Shown here: one piece after another, positions 53,201 to 64,000 of the stretch | How positions within the stretch are numbered: position 1 is the first letter of the stretch | How the letters are laid out: every line of letters begins with the position of its first letter | Assembly: GCA_022577435.1 (NCBI GenBank) | Contig: JAKOON010000002.1 | Location: forward strand, 12,558,184-12,622,183 | DNA from: Embiotoca jacksoni | Taxonomy: Eukaryota > Chordata > Actinopteri > Embiotocidae | Length of the DNA stretch: 64,000 bases | Direction of reading: 5' to 3' | The notes under the pieces: generated by a model | What the model saw: only the letters and a program-made list of their open reading frames with translations | Database searches by the model: none | Told to the model about the DNA's origin: nothing | Translations under genes and position numbers: made by a program

Positions 53201-54630
53201 TAGAATGAGTGCGCAGTAAACTGTGATGCTGTTCTGAGATCAGCACTTGGAGGACCACCCAGCAGCGGAGCTAATCCCATAGCTGCAGAGTTGATGCCTT
53301 TTCTGCGTACACACTCTGACAGGCTAGGCCACTCCTGGATAGGATATTAGAGTCGAGCAAAAGTACAATGGCACCTATTGATGACTGGTGTTGTGTTTTA
53401 TCCTGCCATGCTCTGCTCTACTTTTGGTGAGAAAGAATAATCAAGAAAGTCTCTCTTGCGCAGTTACCACTTTCTTCCACCCTCAGCCAGATGGTGTACA
53501 GTTCATTTTTAACTTAAATTTTTATTACAGGTGGGAGATAGCAGTGTTTTTAAAGATCGGGTTGAGTGTCACAAGAAGAATAATGTGGGTCCTCTGAGAA
53601 TTTTGATGTGAAAATTTAATGTCTTTGTCATATTGTGGGCCTTCACATGTCAATAGAGGGCAGTCTCACTGGAATAACAGTCAGATTTTCCATCTAAAGT
53701 GAACTCATTAAAATCAAAGTCACTAACTGCATCGGAGAGCACTGGCATGACAAGGCTGGGTATATTTTACTACCTTACCCTTCAATTTGGTTAGATCTCT
53801 AAAGATTAAGTATCTCACGACATTTGCGGGTTAAAGGAAATAGATTTGATTTAGGCAAAATTCAAATTTGGTTATTGGGTCTGTGCTAAATTTATATTTG
53901 AGAACTTTGGCTTTTAAATTGTGGTTTTTTTTTTAAAAACAAAAACAAATCTTTTTTCCTATATTTACCAAAGATTTTGTTATTGGTAAATTTGCTGCAA
54001 CTAAGATAACATATTTACACTAGTACCAAAACATCCCAAACAATACTCAGCTGTATAGGTAGAAAACCCACTTCCAACTCTGAAAATAAACTCAGTTTTG
54101 ATAAAGCATGTTTTAACTGACCATTTTGCACCTAAGATTACCATGGGCAACCATGTCTGCATTGAGCATCGCTGAATGGGCAGAAACACAGAGCAACCCA
54201 CCGCTGGTTTTGTTTTAGCCAGTCAAACACCCTCACATCAAACACGCAGCCAGCGGCACCATACAACATATAGAGATGGAGAAAGAGAAGAAAACTAGCA
54301 GAGAGAAACAGAAAAGGAGTGACGGAGATGACCTGATTCAAAGCAACCCCCAAAGTGGAAGCCTGGGGATAAACAACCAATCAGAAAAGGATCGCTGTCT
54401 AGCCCAATCAGAATGCATTCCAATGAGAATCCTCTCCAGACCCAACCAACAAAACCTCTGGAGGTATGCACAAAAAGAAGACACACACACAATGTGACCT
54501 AGATACACGGAAACATCTTAACTCAGGTTCTGACCATGACGAGGCATAGCACAACTAAAACTCAAGGAGTCTGTCTTCAATCTACCCCCAGTCTCAACAG
54601 AACTGTATGTATGTGAGTTTGTGTGAGTTT

Positions 54631-54653
54631 GTGTGTGTGTGTGTGTGTGTGTG
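54631..54653. repeat. (GT)n microsatellite
   Basis: A short GT array, followed by another at 54811-54832. Confidence 0.93.
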
Positions 54654-57639
54654 GGAGGGGCTGGGGGGTATCCATGATTCCACTGCTGACGGATGGGATT
54701 GGTGTCTGGGCTCATTTCTGGCAAGGATACCCTTGTTTCAGAGAGAAGAGCAACGAGGATAGGGGAAAGACAAAAGAATGCCAGTGTGTGTGGGTGCCTG
54801 TGTATTTGCTGTGTGTGTGTGTGTGTGTGTGTTTGTGCATGACGGTGTGTCTCACTGTGTTTGTTAAACAGACAGACTCCCTTACTTCTGGATTATAAGG
54901 GGACAACATGCTAAACAACAACGGTAGAGGGATTTGTGTATGTGTGAGTAAGCGTAGTGCACACAGATGAGTCTGTGTTTGCTCACTTACTTTACAGTAT
55001 GTATGTGTTCGCGCACTTGTCTCTCTGCCAGAGTGTGTACATGGTTGCATGGGAGTGTGTGGTTGTATAGATCTCCTCTTGGCAGTGGCAGTGTAAACTG
55101 AGGAGGGTCTTACATGGGCTTTAATCCTGTGCTGAATGTCATCGTACAAGTGTGGCTTTTCCACAGGCCCAGATAAGAGAGAGAGAAAGAGAGGGGGAGG
55201 GAGTTCCTCTGCACATGTGTAAGTTATATGCATGTGTAAATGTGGGTGTAAGTACATACGTGTATAGGAAAGACACCCATGTAAAGTCGCCTGACCCACT
55301 GGTCTGATGTCAAGGATTATAGCTGTGACATACAGTAAGCTGTGAGGGACACGGAGAGCAGCTACAGCACTAATCTGCTTGTTTGAGCCGATCTAGTGAC
55401 AGAGAGAGGCCACTCTGGCATCCAATTCTAAGGTTTCACTGAAAAACACAACCTGGCTGAAAACACCACACAGCCCAACAAGCTGAGCTGTGTTGGGCTA
55501 GCTTTCATTCGGGCCAGGAGTTTATACACTTTTTTCAGTGTGGGGCCCAAATGAGAAGTTTATTCTGTAGCCCAAAGACTCAGGGGCTTTAAAACATTTT
55601 ACTACCTATGTCATATGGGTACCCTGCAGCAATAGGCTCATGACCCATTTTGGGATTTGAAGCCAAAGATCAACAAACATTATTCAGGTTTGAGAAGGTC
55701 ACTGATATTGAATGTCAGCGACTCTTCTTTGTAGGCAAAGACAGCTATCATAACTAATAACAAACCAAGACATCAATTACAGACCAAAGTGTTGTTATTT
55801 TGACAAATGTCAACAAAGCACATTTTGCTTTTTACAAGCTTACTCAACGTGGACAACCTTTGGGGAACGTGCTCGGCTAGCGTGAGAAATAAACTGCAGC
55901 CTACTGTTATACGAGGCCTAATTAGTGGTCAGCCCCTAATGTTGAGTGGCAGTCAAAAGGTTGTTGATGTTATTTAGTTAGTTCTGCGATAGCCCACGTT
56001 TAGAAACCTCTCCGCTGACTCTGCACTGGGATGACTTTCAGCGTGAGGAAACAGGTAAATTCCTATTAGTTTTCCTCTTCAGTTCTACAACGAGTGTCTG
56101 ATAGCAGCTCTGGCATTTCTATAATAAGGAAAGAAAACAGTGAAATTCCTTTTGCTATTACTTATTAAAATACATTTTGTGTTATTTCTCCGCCACAGTG
56201 TTTCCATGGGTGTCAATCTTGATCATAAATGTTTGCTTTCTATTAGGCGATTCATGTATGTCTGCATGTGTGTGTAAGCGCTTGCAGTGGTGCTTGAGTT
56301 GAGGTATCAAAAATGCTGTATGTTGCCGGGTGTGACATCCTTACAGCGAGTGGTCACATATAGTAAAGTCAGCAGGTGTGATTCCTCTAGTTTGTGGCAA
56401 CCCCCACCATTCACACTCCCACCTCCCTCTGAATGTCTCCCTCTGCCTCAGAACCTAAGCCGTGTCTATGATTGGCAGCCTAGGGGTGGGTGTCTATGTT
56501 AAAAACACAGTTTGGGGAACAACAGAGGCCTTACCCAAGACCTGAGGCTGTGTATTTTTCAGTGCGTTTTGTGTGAGTGTGTGTGCAATTGTCTATGTGT
56601 GGCTGTTAAAGGGAGGGAGCGTGAGGAGAGTACAGGAAGTCTGAAGAAAATAACAGGTTTAAAGTGAAAAGACTGTGATTCCCTTTTCTCTGCCTTCAAA
56701 TCCTAACACCTCCCTCTATCAGTGCCTATTTGTGGATGCTCAGGCTTCCTCTATGGGGTGTAATCCGGCTTGAACAGGGGATCTAACCTCCAGATCGTCC
56801 CACTGAGAGGTTCCTTATGTACAATTATTATGCTCTCTATCTCTCACACACCGGCACACACACACACTCACACAAACACATGCGAATGCTCAAAGTGCCA
56901 TCCCAGGTGCAAGTTTCTCCTGAGGGAATGGCTTTTGTGTGCTGCCATCTCTATAAGCTCAAAAAACACCCTTTTAATCCTGCCAGGATCTCTCTCTTTC
57001 TCTTTCTTGTTCTCTCATTTACGTGCATCCACATAAGCACACCCACACATGCACGCACATACAACTGACTGCACAGGATTAGCCGAAGGTATTCAATCAA
57101 TCAATCTATTTTCCCACTTTGTCCTCAACATCACACTGCTCCGCCTCAACATTTGCATTTCTAATAATCTTGATTTCGGCAAGCCACAAAATACTTGGAA
57201 GTACCTTGTGGCAATGGCAGTTGAAGAAGTGATGGCAATAAGAGACATAAGGCATAAAACATAGAGAAGAAAATGGAGAGCGAGACGGGTAAAAAAATTG
57301 TGGCAGCTTAAGGTGTACTGATTTATGGCTGTGGCCTGGCTTTCACAGAGAGCAAAGAGAGGAGGAGAGAGAAGTTTACAGACACAGACTGAATCACACC
57401 TGGCATGTTCAGACAGAGAGGGGAACATGAGGCAGCTCAGTAAAAGTATTTCAGCTTACAGACATACTGTGTCTACAAACTTTGAATGTTTTAATAATTG
57501 ATTATGAAAGTAATAATTTAATTGAAGGCAATGCTTCCAATGTGGATGTTGGTGCAAGAAAGCTACAAATTATTGAATGTGAAAGCTTCACACACATCAT
57601 CAGCCCCAGATCTATTCAATTACCACAGTTTTAAGGTGA

Positions 57640-57970
57640 ACACCAAAGAATATTGTCACCAAGTAAGTGATCGACCCAATATGAACGATGATCAGGATCT
57701 CCCCTTCTGTTCCTAAGTTATGTTTTTGAATAATCACCAGAAAACTGCTTTTGCAGAACATCATGATGTCACAGTGAAGTTGACCTTTGACCTTTTGGAT
57801 ATAAAATGGCATCCCCTCATCATTTTATCCTTAGACATTTTTGTTAAACTTTGCCATAATTAGCGTATGAATTCTTGAGTTATGGCCACATGTGTTTTGT
57901 GAAGTCACACTAACTTTGACTTCTGACCGCTGGCCACCAAATTCAGTTCATCCTTAAGTCCAAGTGAAAT
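57640..57970. repeat. Fish-type dispersed repeat with repeated TTGACCTTTGACC/GAGTTATG units
   Basis: Characteristic phrases include gttgacctttgaccttttgg, cataattagcgtatgaattc, tcttgagttatggcc and cagttcatccttaagtccaa. I recognise these from a widespread, internally repetitive teleost element. Sub-motifs (AAGTTATG/GAGTTATG and CTTTGAC) recur at roughly 100-base spacing. No coding potential; class unknown. Confidence 0.5.
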
Positions 57971-60900
57971 TAAAATAACAGAGGCAGTGGACAGCATGAC
58001 TGGCGATAGTGTCTGGGCTCATGACTCACTGTGCTGGGAAGAGGATGTTGAATCAGACCCCCATCAGCGGACATAGGACTAATTCTACTTACCATTTGGG
58101 TTGCTTGGATGAGAGAAAAACGTGTCTTGCTTAAGGAGGTGGTTAGAGGACAGACCTTTAAATTCTCCAATTATCACCACATGAAGACAGTTCGGGGAAG
58201 TTGAGTGAAGGAAGAGGTGTGGCTTGTACAATTAATTAGCTGCTAAGCTCTTCAGATCTTTATATTTTGCTTGTGCTGCTGGGGTTACCCCAGTAGATTC
58301 ATTCTAATTAGATGAGCAGCACACACACATGCAAATTTGCACTGCATGGATAAGCACTGATGAGTAGGGATTTACTTGCTATGACAGAATTACAAAACCC
58401 AACCATTCGTCATTCCTGCACATTTGCAGGTTTGCATGAGCCCTTGTGTGTGTGGCCGGGTCTTTGCGTGTGTAATGAGCATGTTGTGGGTGGGAAAAGG
58501 GAGCTTACTCAGACAAACTGCCTTATGATCCACACATCAGGTGTCTTCTCCTTCATATAACTTCAAGAAAACCACAAAAAAAAGTAAACACGAATAAACT
58601 TGTCTGCCTCACAACATTGCCAGTCGTTTCCCTCCCTTGCTGCCTCTCTTCCACACCTCTCCTCCCCCTCTGTCTGCTGGGGCTGAAGAAGCGTCTCTGG
58701 GTCCTGTCTGTCTACAGCTTCACATGCTGCCAATGACAAAACAACTCCATTGTTGCTCTTCGTTTACCTACTTAAAAGTAACACCGTACATGGTATTTAA
58801 AAAGCAATATGTTACTGTCACATCAATCATGGTGTCAAAGCATAACTACAGCAAACAAATCAGGCAACGACCGAGATTGATCTTCTATCTCATGCTTATC
58901 GCAAACAATGTTTTCTAATTTCCCACTGAATGCCAAATTCCTTCCCTCCTCTGAGGCAAGCTTGCATTTGTCTAGGCTCTGTTACACAACATGCTTTTAC
59001 ACAGAAGATTTCTTTCATTATATTTTCAATAAAACTGATCATGATAATGATACATTTCTAGATATAAACCACAATCAGGTCACTTTAAACATAATTACTT
59101 TGGTATGATTCAGAGGTTTCATCACGAGTGTGTGTGCAAAACTTTCAAAATCTACTAAAATAATTGTTTTTCAAAACTTTTAGTGCACATAGAGGTGAGT
59201 AGCAACTTGAATGTTCACCAAAAATATGCAACATAGTTCAGATGTAGTTTCAGGATTCACTGAAATAGATACAACATACAGCACTCAGATGTCAGTGCTC
59301 AGGTGTTGCTGAGTTATTGACTTCTCTCCACTCATGTTCAACCTGGTGGAACAACCTTTGACTTCACAGACTGATGATGCTGACAGCTGGCTGAAGGATG
59401 GCCTCGGTCAGACGCCTCTACTGACCTCCAAGCTGTGGTTCACTGATTACCAAAGACACATGGCACAGCACGGCTTTGTGCGAGGACATATCCATATACC
59501 CAAACATTACCCAACTGCACACACATTTTGGGAGTTCTGTGAGGTGTTTTAATGGTCTAAAGACAGGGTTTCAAACAAATAAATAATTTAAAAAAAAAAA
59601 GATTGTTCAGTATCTGGCAACTCCACATGACAAAAATAAAGTAGCCACTAAAGTGTAATTTTACTTGTGAAGTGTGTTTTTTTTCCATGACGTGTCCAAT
59701 TTCTGCCTGGAGACTCTACAACTAGATTTTCTCCAACCAATTCTATTTTAAAAAAAACAAATCCAAGGTTGCATTACCATGTACTGTTTAGAAAATCCAG
59801 TTGGACCAATGCTTTCATTAATTAACATTTACTAAGTTATACTGATAAGAAGGGGGCATATATTTCTTCAGGTGACTTGGAAAAACATGCACTATCAGCT
59901 TGTAGTAATTAATGCTTGGGGTAATAGTTGTTTACACTGGAGATTCTTCCTGGCACACAGTGCAGAAAAAGTGGCAGGGCCGGCTTGGCCATTTCAAATG
60001 CTGTTGGAATAATTTTCTTTGGAAGCCAACCTTGAATTAAAATTTACCAATCATAATTCAGTAAACCTGAAATCTAAAGTCTGGTATTTTGTTTACTGTT
60101 AGAAAGAATGTTAACAAGGTGAGAATAAAAAACAGGAATGTCACATAACTATAAACTGTTATCACCATAGCTGTTAAACTGTTGACACAAATGAGATGTT
60201 GTATGCCACAGTCAATGCTGACATATAAGTAACAGCCATTATTCTGTTGCACTGCATTTATGGTCTGTAGAAGCTCAGGTCCAGTGCCATATTAATGATG
60301 TACAATACGGATAAAATTTCCATATCTTGTAGTTAATTTGTAAATAGTAGACTGTTGTAAGAAAAGAAAAAAAGAACTTTCACAAACGTTCAACAAAAAA
60401 GTACAGATGCCTATAATGAACCCTCCTCGGCGATTTCTTTGATGACCATAAACAAAGTGCAGACCCTGGGTATATTTTATTTCAATAAGAGCCAAGTATG
60501 CCATGAGAAATATCAGTTTGATAAATCCTGATTGAGATCTATAGTCAGCAAGATAAAGACCTACTGGAGGGCTTATCTGTACCAGTCTTCCGGTTTCCAC
60601 TAAAAACTTCAGACAGAAAGCACAGGCCACCAGGCACCTCAAGGCTAAGTGTTTGTGGGTGTGTACTTGTGCAGCTTATGTTCTGGGAACATACATCTGT
60701 TTGCATGGTCGCATTGTGGGAACACTTTTCTCTTTTTGGAACAAAAATATCCATAATGTAAATCATTACATTTTAAGGTGAAGGCTTGGTTTAAGGGTAC
60801 AGTTCGGTTAGGTTAAGGATGAGGTAAGGGTTAGGGTTTGGTAAGTATTGATGGAATAAAGTAGTGTGTGCATTTGTTTTCACACACGATAATACACACA

Positions 60901-61309
60901 CATACACAAATTTACAGTTTCATGCTTGCTTTGCTTTCATGGATTCTGTAGTTTTGGTTCATAGGTTTCATAGGTCAGTTTTTCGGTCAGTTTTTCTAGT
61001 GAGAAATCAACGGACTTGAAAATAGCACCAAACAATCAGAATCAGGCAAGTAAACATTTCTGTGACACTTAAAATGAATTGCAAATTTTTATAAAAAATG
61101 GGATTGACAATTGGCTGCCAAATTTCAGTTTCCCACTGGGCTTAGAGTTCTTTTGTGAGTCCTTGTGTATGTCAGTGAGTGGCAAACTCACTAACATACA
61201 TAATGTAGCCTTACAAACACTGTATTCTTTGAAAACACAGCCATCTTCTTGACTTGTTTTAACCTGAACAAGGCCTCAGTCCTCCCTGCGCACACACACT
61301 GACACTCGT

Positions 61310-61310
<1 letters not shown>

Positions 61311-61362
<52 letters not shown>
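61311..61362. repeat. (CA)n microsatellite
   Basis: A pure CA array of 52 bases. Confidence 0.97.
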
Positions 61363-61364
<2 letters not shown>

Positions 61365-63679
61365 AACATATTTCTGTCCCCACTTGGAAAGCCTCTCAGC
61401 TTCTTTTCACTTTATTCAGTACAAATAACTTCACGGTGGGATAAAAGCATAATGTTTCCAGAAAATCTCTTCCCCCCACACTCTGCTTCACTCTTTTGGC
61501 CCCATGTTCTCCTTCACTTTTTCCTCTAACCCCCTTCTCTTGTCCAAAAGGACATTCTTATTTCATTAGAGGTGGGGGGGGTCTTGGAGGCCAGAGGGTA
61601 AACAAAACCTCTGTAATCAACAGCAGGGCATACACAACCTCAATGAACCAATCAGAGTCAAGTATCCTCGAAGACAAAACCATGGCTAACCAATACAAAT
61701 CCACACCTGGGTGTTTAGAACTCAAACTTGCCAACTTAAACTCAGCACTTAGGTTTGTGTGGAATTCAAAACGAGGACTCAAGGTTATCCATAAGAAACA
61801 CCAACAAATTCTGGCATACGCACTGACACAGATCCCCAGCTATTTGTCTATCTGTGCTGTCATCTCTGTTTGCTCATATTAGGGAGGGCTCACTCAGGGA
61901 CAGGATATGGGGATTAGGTCTGGCCTTATTGCGCTGTAGCTACATACCGCTGAATAGCTCCCATCTGTTCTCCCATAGAGGATGGCTAATACACGTTAGC
62001 TGCGCTCATGTTGTGCACTGCCAGAATAACAGCAGTGGATAGATGAGCAGCACTGATATCGCTAGCCACAACACCACTGCACTAAAGGCTAATATAGCTG
62101 GCTTATTCTATTAGATTGGGATAAGAAGCACTAATGCACACACACATACACAGCCACGTGTATACACACACCATCATGATATCTGATTGGAGATACTGAA
62201 CCAGTAGGCTACTCGCAGGTCCAACTCCAGGTTTACCTTGAAGAATATGTGTTCGAACAGGGCAAAGCTAAACTCTGAAAAAGGTGGAGGGAGCAGGAGA
62301 GATGGAAAAAGATGGAGAGATGGAAAGAGAGGGAGAAAGGGGGCAGTGTGGTCTGTTTCATTATGGTGAATCCTGACACTGCTGCATTCTCAGCACACAT
62401 GGACTGGATTATAGGCTATGTGGGCTGCTCCAGCACTGTATAGCTCAGCAACACTCTCTTGAACGCACATACACATATACACACTTGCAAGCACACACAC
62501 AAACATCATAGCAGAACGCACAAAAGCTTTGCACTGAAGGAAGACAAACCATTTGCTCACATACAAGCCATAGGACTCTTAATCCCAAAAGTAGTGCTAG
62601 GGCAAAGTGCACAACTACTAAGTCATTGAGGTTAGAGACAGAATCTGCTTGTGATGGTCCACCTGTGGATTACTGGGGGAAAAGAATGAGATGCACTGGA
62701 AACTATGAGTATACCATGCTGCCTGGTTTTCTCTCTCATTACCACATAAATGCATAAGCACCCTGTTCTCTCTCTTTCCGTGTCTCTCTTTGTTCAGCTC
62801 TCTCGTCTCTCACATATACATGTATAAATCTGTCTTTATATATTTATGTCTCTCTTTGTCTTGCATTTAGACACAGACTCACACACATGCACCTCGCATA
62901 CTCATGCATGCACACACGTATTAGCTCCAAGCAAACCGTAACCCTGCCTGCACAGACCTCTTTCTGCACGCCTGTGTTCAAAGGCATCCTGAGTCTATGG
63001 GGGGCTTCGATATAAAACCCCCAAAACAGGAATTATGCTTTATGACTCGGCATTCTTTGTTTTATGCTTTTTCAGCTTGCAGCCTTAAAAAAACTGTTTC
63101 ATGACTGTTCTCTGCTGTATTGTAATGAACTACCCCACACACTGGCACACAACGGGGTAGGGTAGCGCGGTAAAACTTTACTATGACTAAAAAAGCAGGG
63201 CGCAGAGAGACAGACTCATCCATCTCTGTTTTTTTTCATCGTGTCGTTTTTATCACCTATGGGCCCCGGTATTTTTCGCTTTAAGCTGCTGGGTGTGTTT
63301 GGGTCTAATACCACATAGTTACCTATATAGCCACAAAGAGCATGCACCACATGCAGCACAACCGGCATAAGAGCACTTCACAGAAAGCAGCCATAAACCT
63401 CTGAATCAACTGACGCGCTTTAGTCGACTGAAATTCACAAGCAATGGAAAAGGGGTCAGGTTCTATTACTCTCTCTCTGTCGGAGCTGGGTAATGCTGTG
63501 GTTATTGTGGTACCATCAATGTTCCTGGCTAATGGTTACTCAAGCCCACTGAAGAAGCCCATTGTACAGAAGATCATTAAAGTATGTGGAACAGATATAC
63601 TGTAGTACACTCTGGCATGGGCTAAAGTAACTCTGAAATTAGTAAAAGGTGCAACAATAGTTGTGTAATAGAAACTTAC

Positions 63680-63744
63680 TGTGAACAAATGAATGCAGGT
63701 TCCCATGATGGTGGTCATCATGCCCATATTCCCTCTTCATCATC
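63680..63744 (-). other. erc2: erc2 penultimate exon (GIWA exon) including UTR part
   Basis: This 65-base exon has acceptor and donor consensus on both sides: 27 bases code for the last eight residues and stop, and 38 bases are untranslated. A stop this close to the exon end lies inside the roughly 50-55 base limit, so the following intron should not trigger nonsense-mediated decay. The strong donor implies at least one more, non-coding, exon downstream at lower coordinates. Confidence 0.75.
63718..63744 (-). CDS. erc2: ERC2/CAST (ELKS family) C-terminal coding exon: DDEEGIWA-stop
   Basis: On the minus strand a strong acceptor (pyrimidine tract ending ctcacag, 63747-63745) opens an exon whose first codons are Asp-Asp-Glu-Glu-Gly-Ile-Trp-Ala followed by TGA. 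This is the invariant C-terminus of the brain ERC/CAST/ELKS active-zone proteins. It binds the PDZ domain of RIM and helps tether RIM to the presynaptic active zone. Only this last piece lies in the window; the coiled-coil body would be beyond position 64000. The exon continues 38 bases past the stop to donor CACA|gtaagt at 63679. ERC2 rather than ERC1 is chosen because of the adjacent wnt5a; the ERC1/WNT5B locus is arranged similarly, so paralogue choice rests on the Wnt assignment. Confidence 0.85.
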   Translation of the reverse strand, partial: DDEEGIWA

Positions 63745-63747
63745 CTG

Positions 63748-64000
63748 TGAGAAAAACAGTGTAAATATGCCGTCATCATCTGTCCATTAACCATCCGTTA
63801 ACATGTTATTGATACTTCATGTCAAAAGACGTATAGAGTACAAGATGGTTTCCTTTTAAAACAAACAATTTACTGTACAAACTCTAGCCCAGTGGTTATG
63901 TTGTTACAAGTCCAGTCTCGTTGCTTAATCTTAAGGTCCTCCTAACCCCCTGTGGCTTTTAATTAAAACAATCCTGTTCATGCTCTCATTCAGAAAAGCT
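63748..64000 (-). other. erc2: erc2 intron upstream of the GIWA exon (partial)
   Basis: Sequence beyond the acceptor of the GIWA exon to the window edge. No exon recognised; the preceding coding exon lies outside the window. Confidence 0.7.

Noticed and set aside
58279..58293. Short hairpin CTGGGGTTACCCCAG
   Set aside because: A six-base stem with no context; expected by chance in 64 kb.

Overview
The window is vertebrate genomic DNA, most likely from a teleost fish. It has long CA/GT dinucleotide arrays, split genes with GT-AG introns, fish-type L2 and Rex1-like LINE remnants, a TTAA-bounded MITE and other fish-type dispersed repeats. There are no operons, CRISPR arrays or bacterial signals. 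Species cannot be read from the sequence; a spiny-rayed fish would fit.

The main gene is a complete Wnt5-class gene on the minus strand, best called wnt5a. Four coding exons (21756-21892, 19278-19525, 16335-16627, 15297-15755) have consensus splice sites and matching phases. They join into a 378-residue secreted Wnt with 24 cysteines in the mature part, the palmitoleoylation motif CHGVSGSC and the terminal CK. A mostly non-coding exon 1 ends at 25496. It carries a strong-context upstream ORF whose stop codon, after splicing, overlaps the Wnt start codon (ATGA). The 3'UTR runs to about 13.84 kb.

Upstream, on the same strand, is the 3' end of an ERC/CAST/ELKS active-zone gene, best called erc2. 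Its stop-containing exon (63680-63744) encodes only DDEEGIWA, the RIM PDZ-binding tail. A predicted terminal exon with a poly(A) signal lies at about 27510-28593. The two would be separated by a 35-kb last intron. The erc2-wnt5a order and orientation match what I know of the human 3p14 locus. The distance from the erc2 poly(A) site to the wnt5a promoter area is only about 1.5 kb.

Layout: 1-13.8 kb, intergenic sequence downstream of wnt5a with no gene recognised; 13.8-26.0 kb, wnt5a and its CpG-rich promoter; 26.0-27.5 kb, short intergenic spacer; 27.5-28.6 kb, erc2 terminal exon; 28.6-63.68 kb, erc2 last intron with a fish dispersed repeat (34.9 kb), a TTAA MITE (38.8-39.3 kb), a cluster of very long CA/GT arrays (40.5-47.3 kb), a Rex1-like LINE with a nested L2 insertion (42.35-44.3 kb) and another dispersed repeat (57.6-58.0 kb); 63.68-64 kb, erc2 exon and the start of the next intron.

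I found no undescribed biological system. The most interesting points are the uORF/start overlap in wnt5a, the isolated GIWA exon with its distant terminal exon, and the tight erc2-wnt5a spacing.
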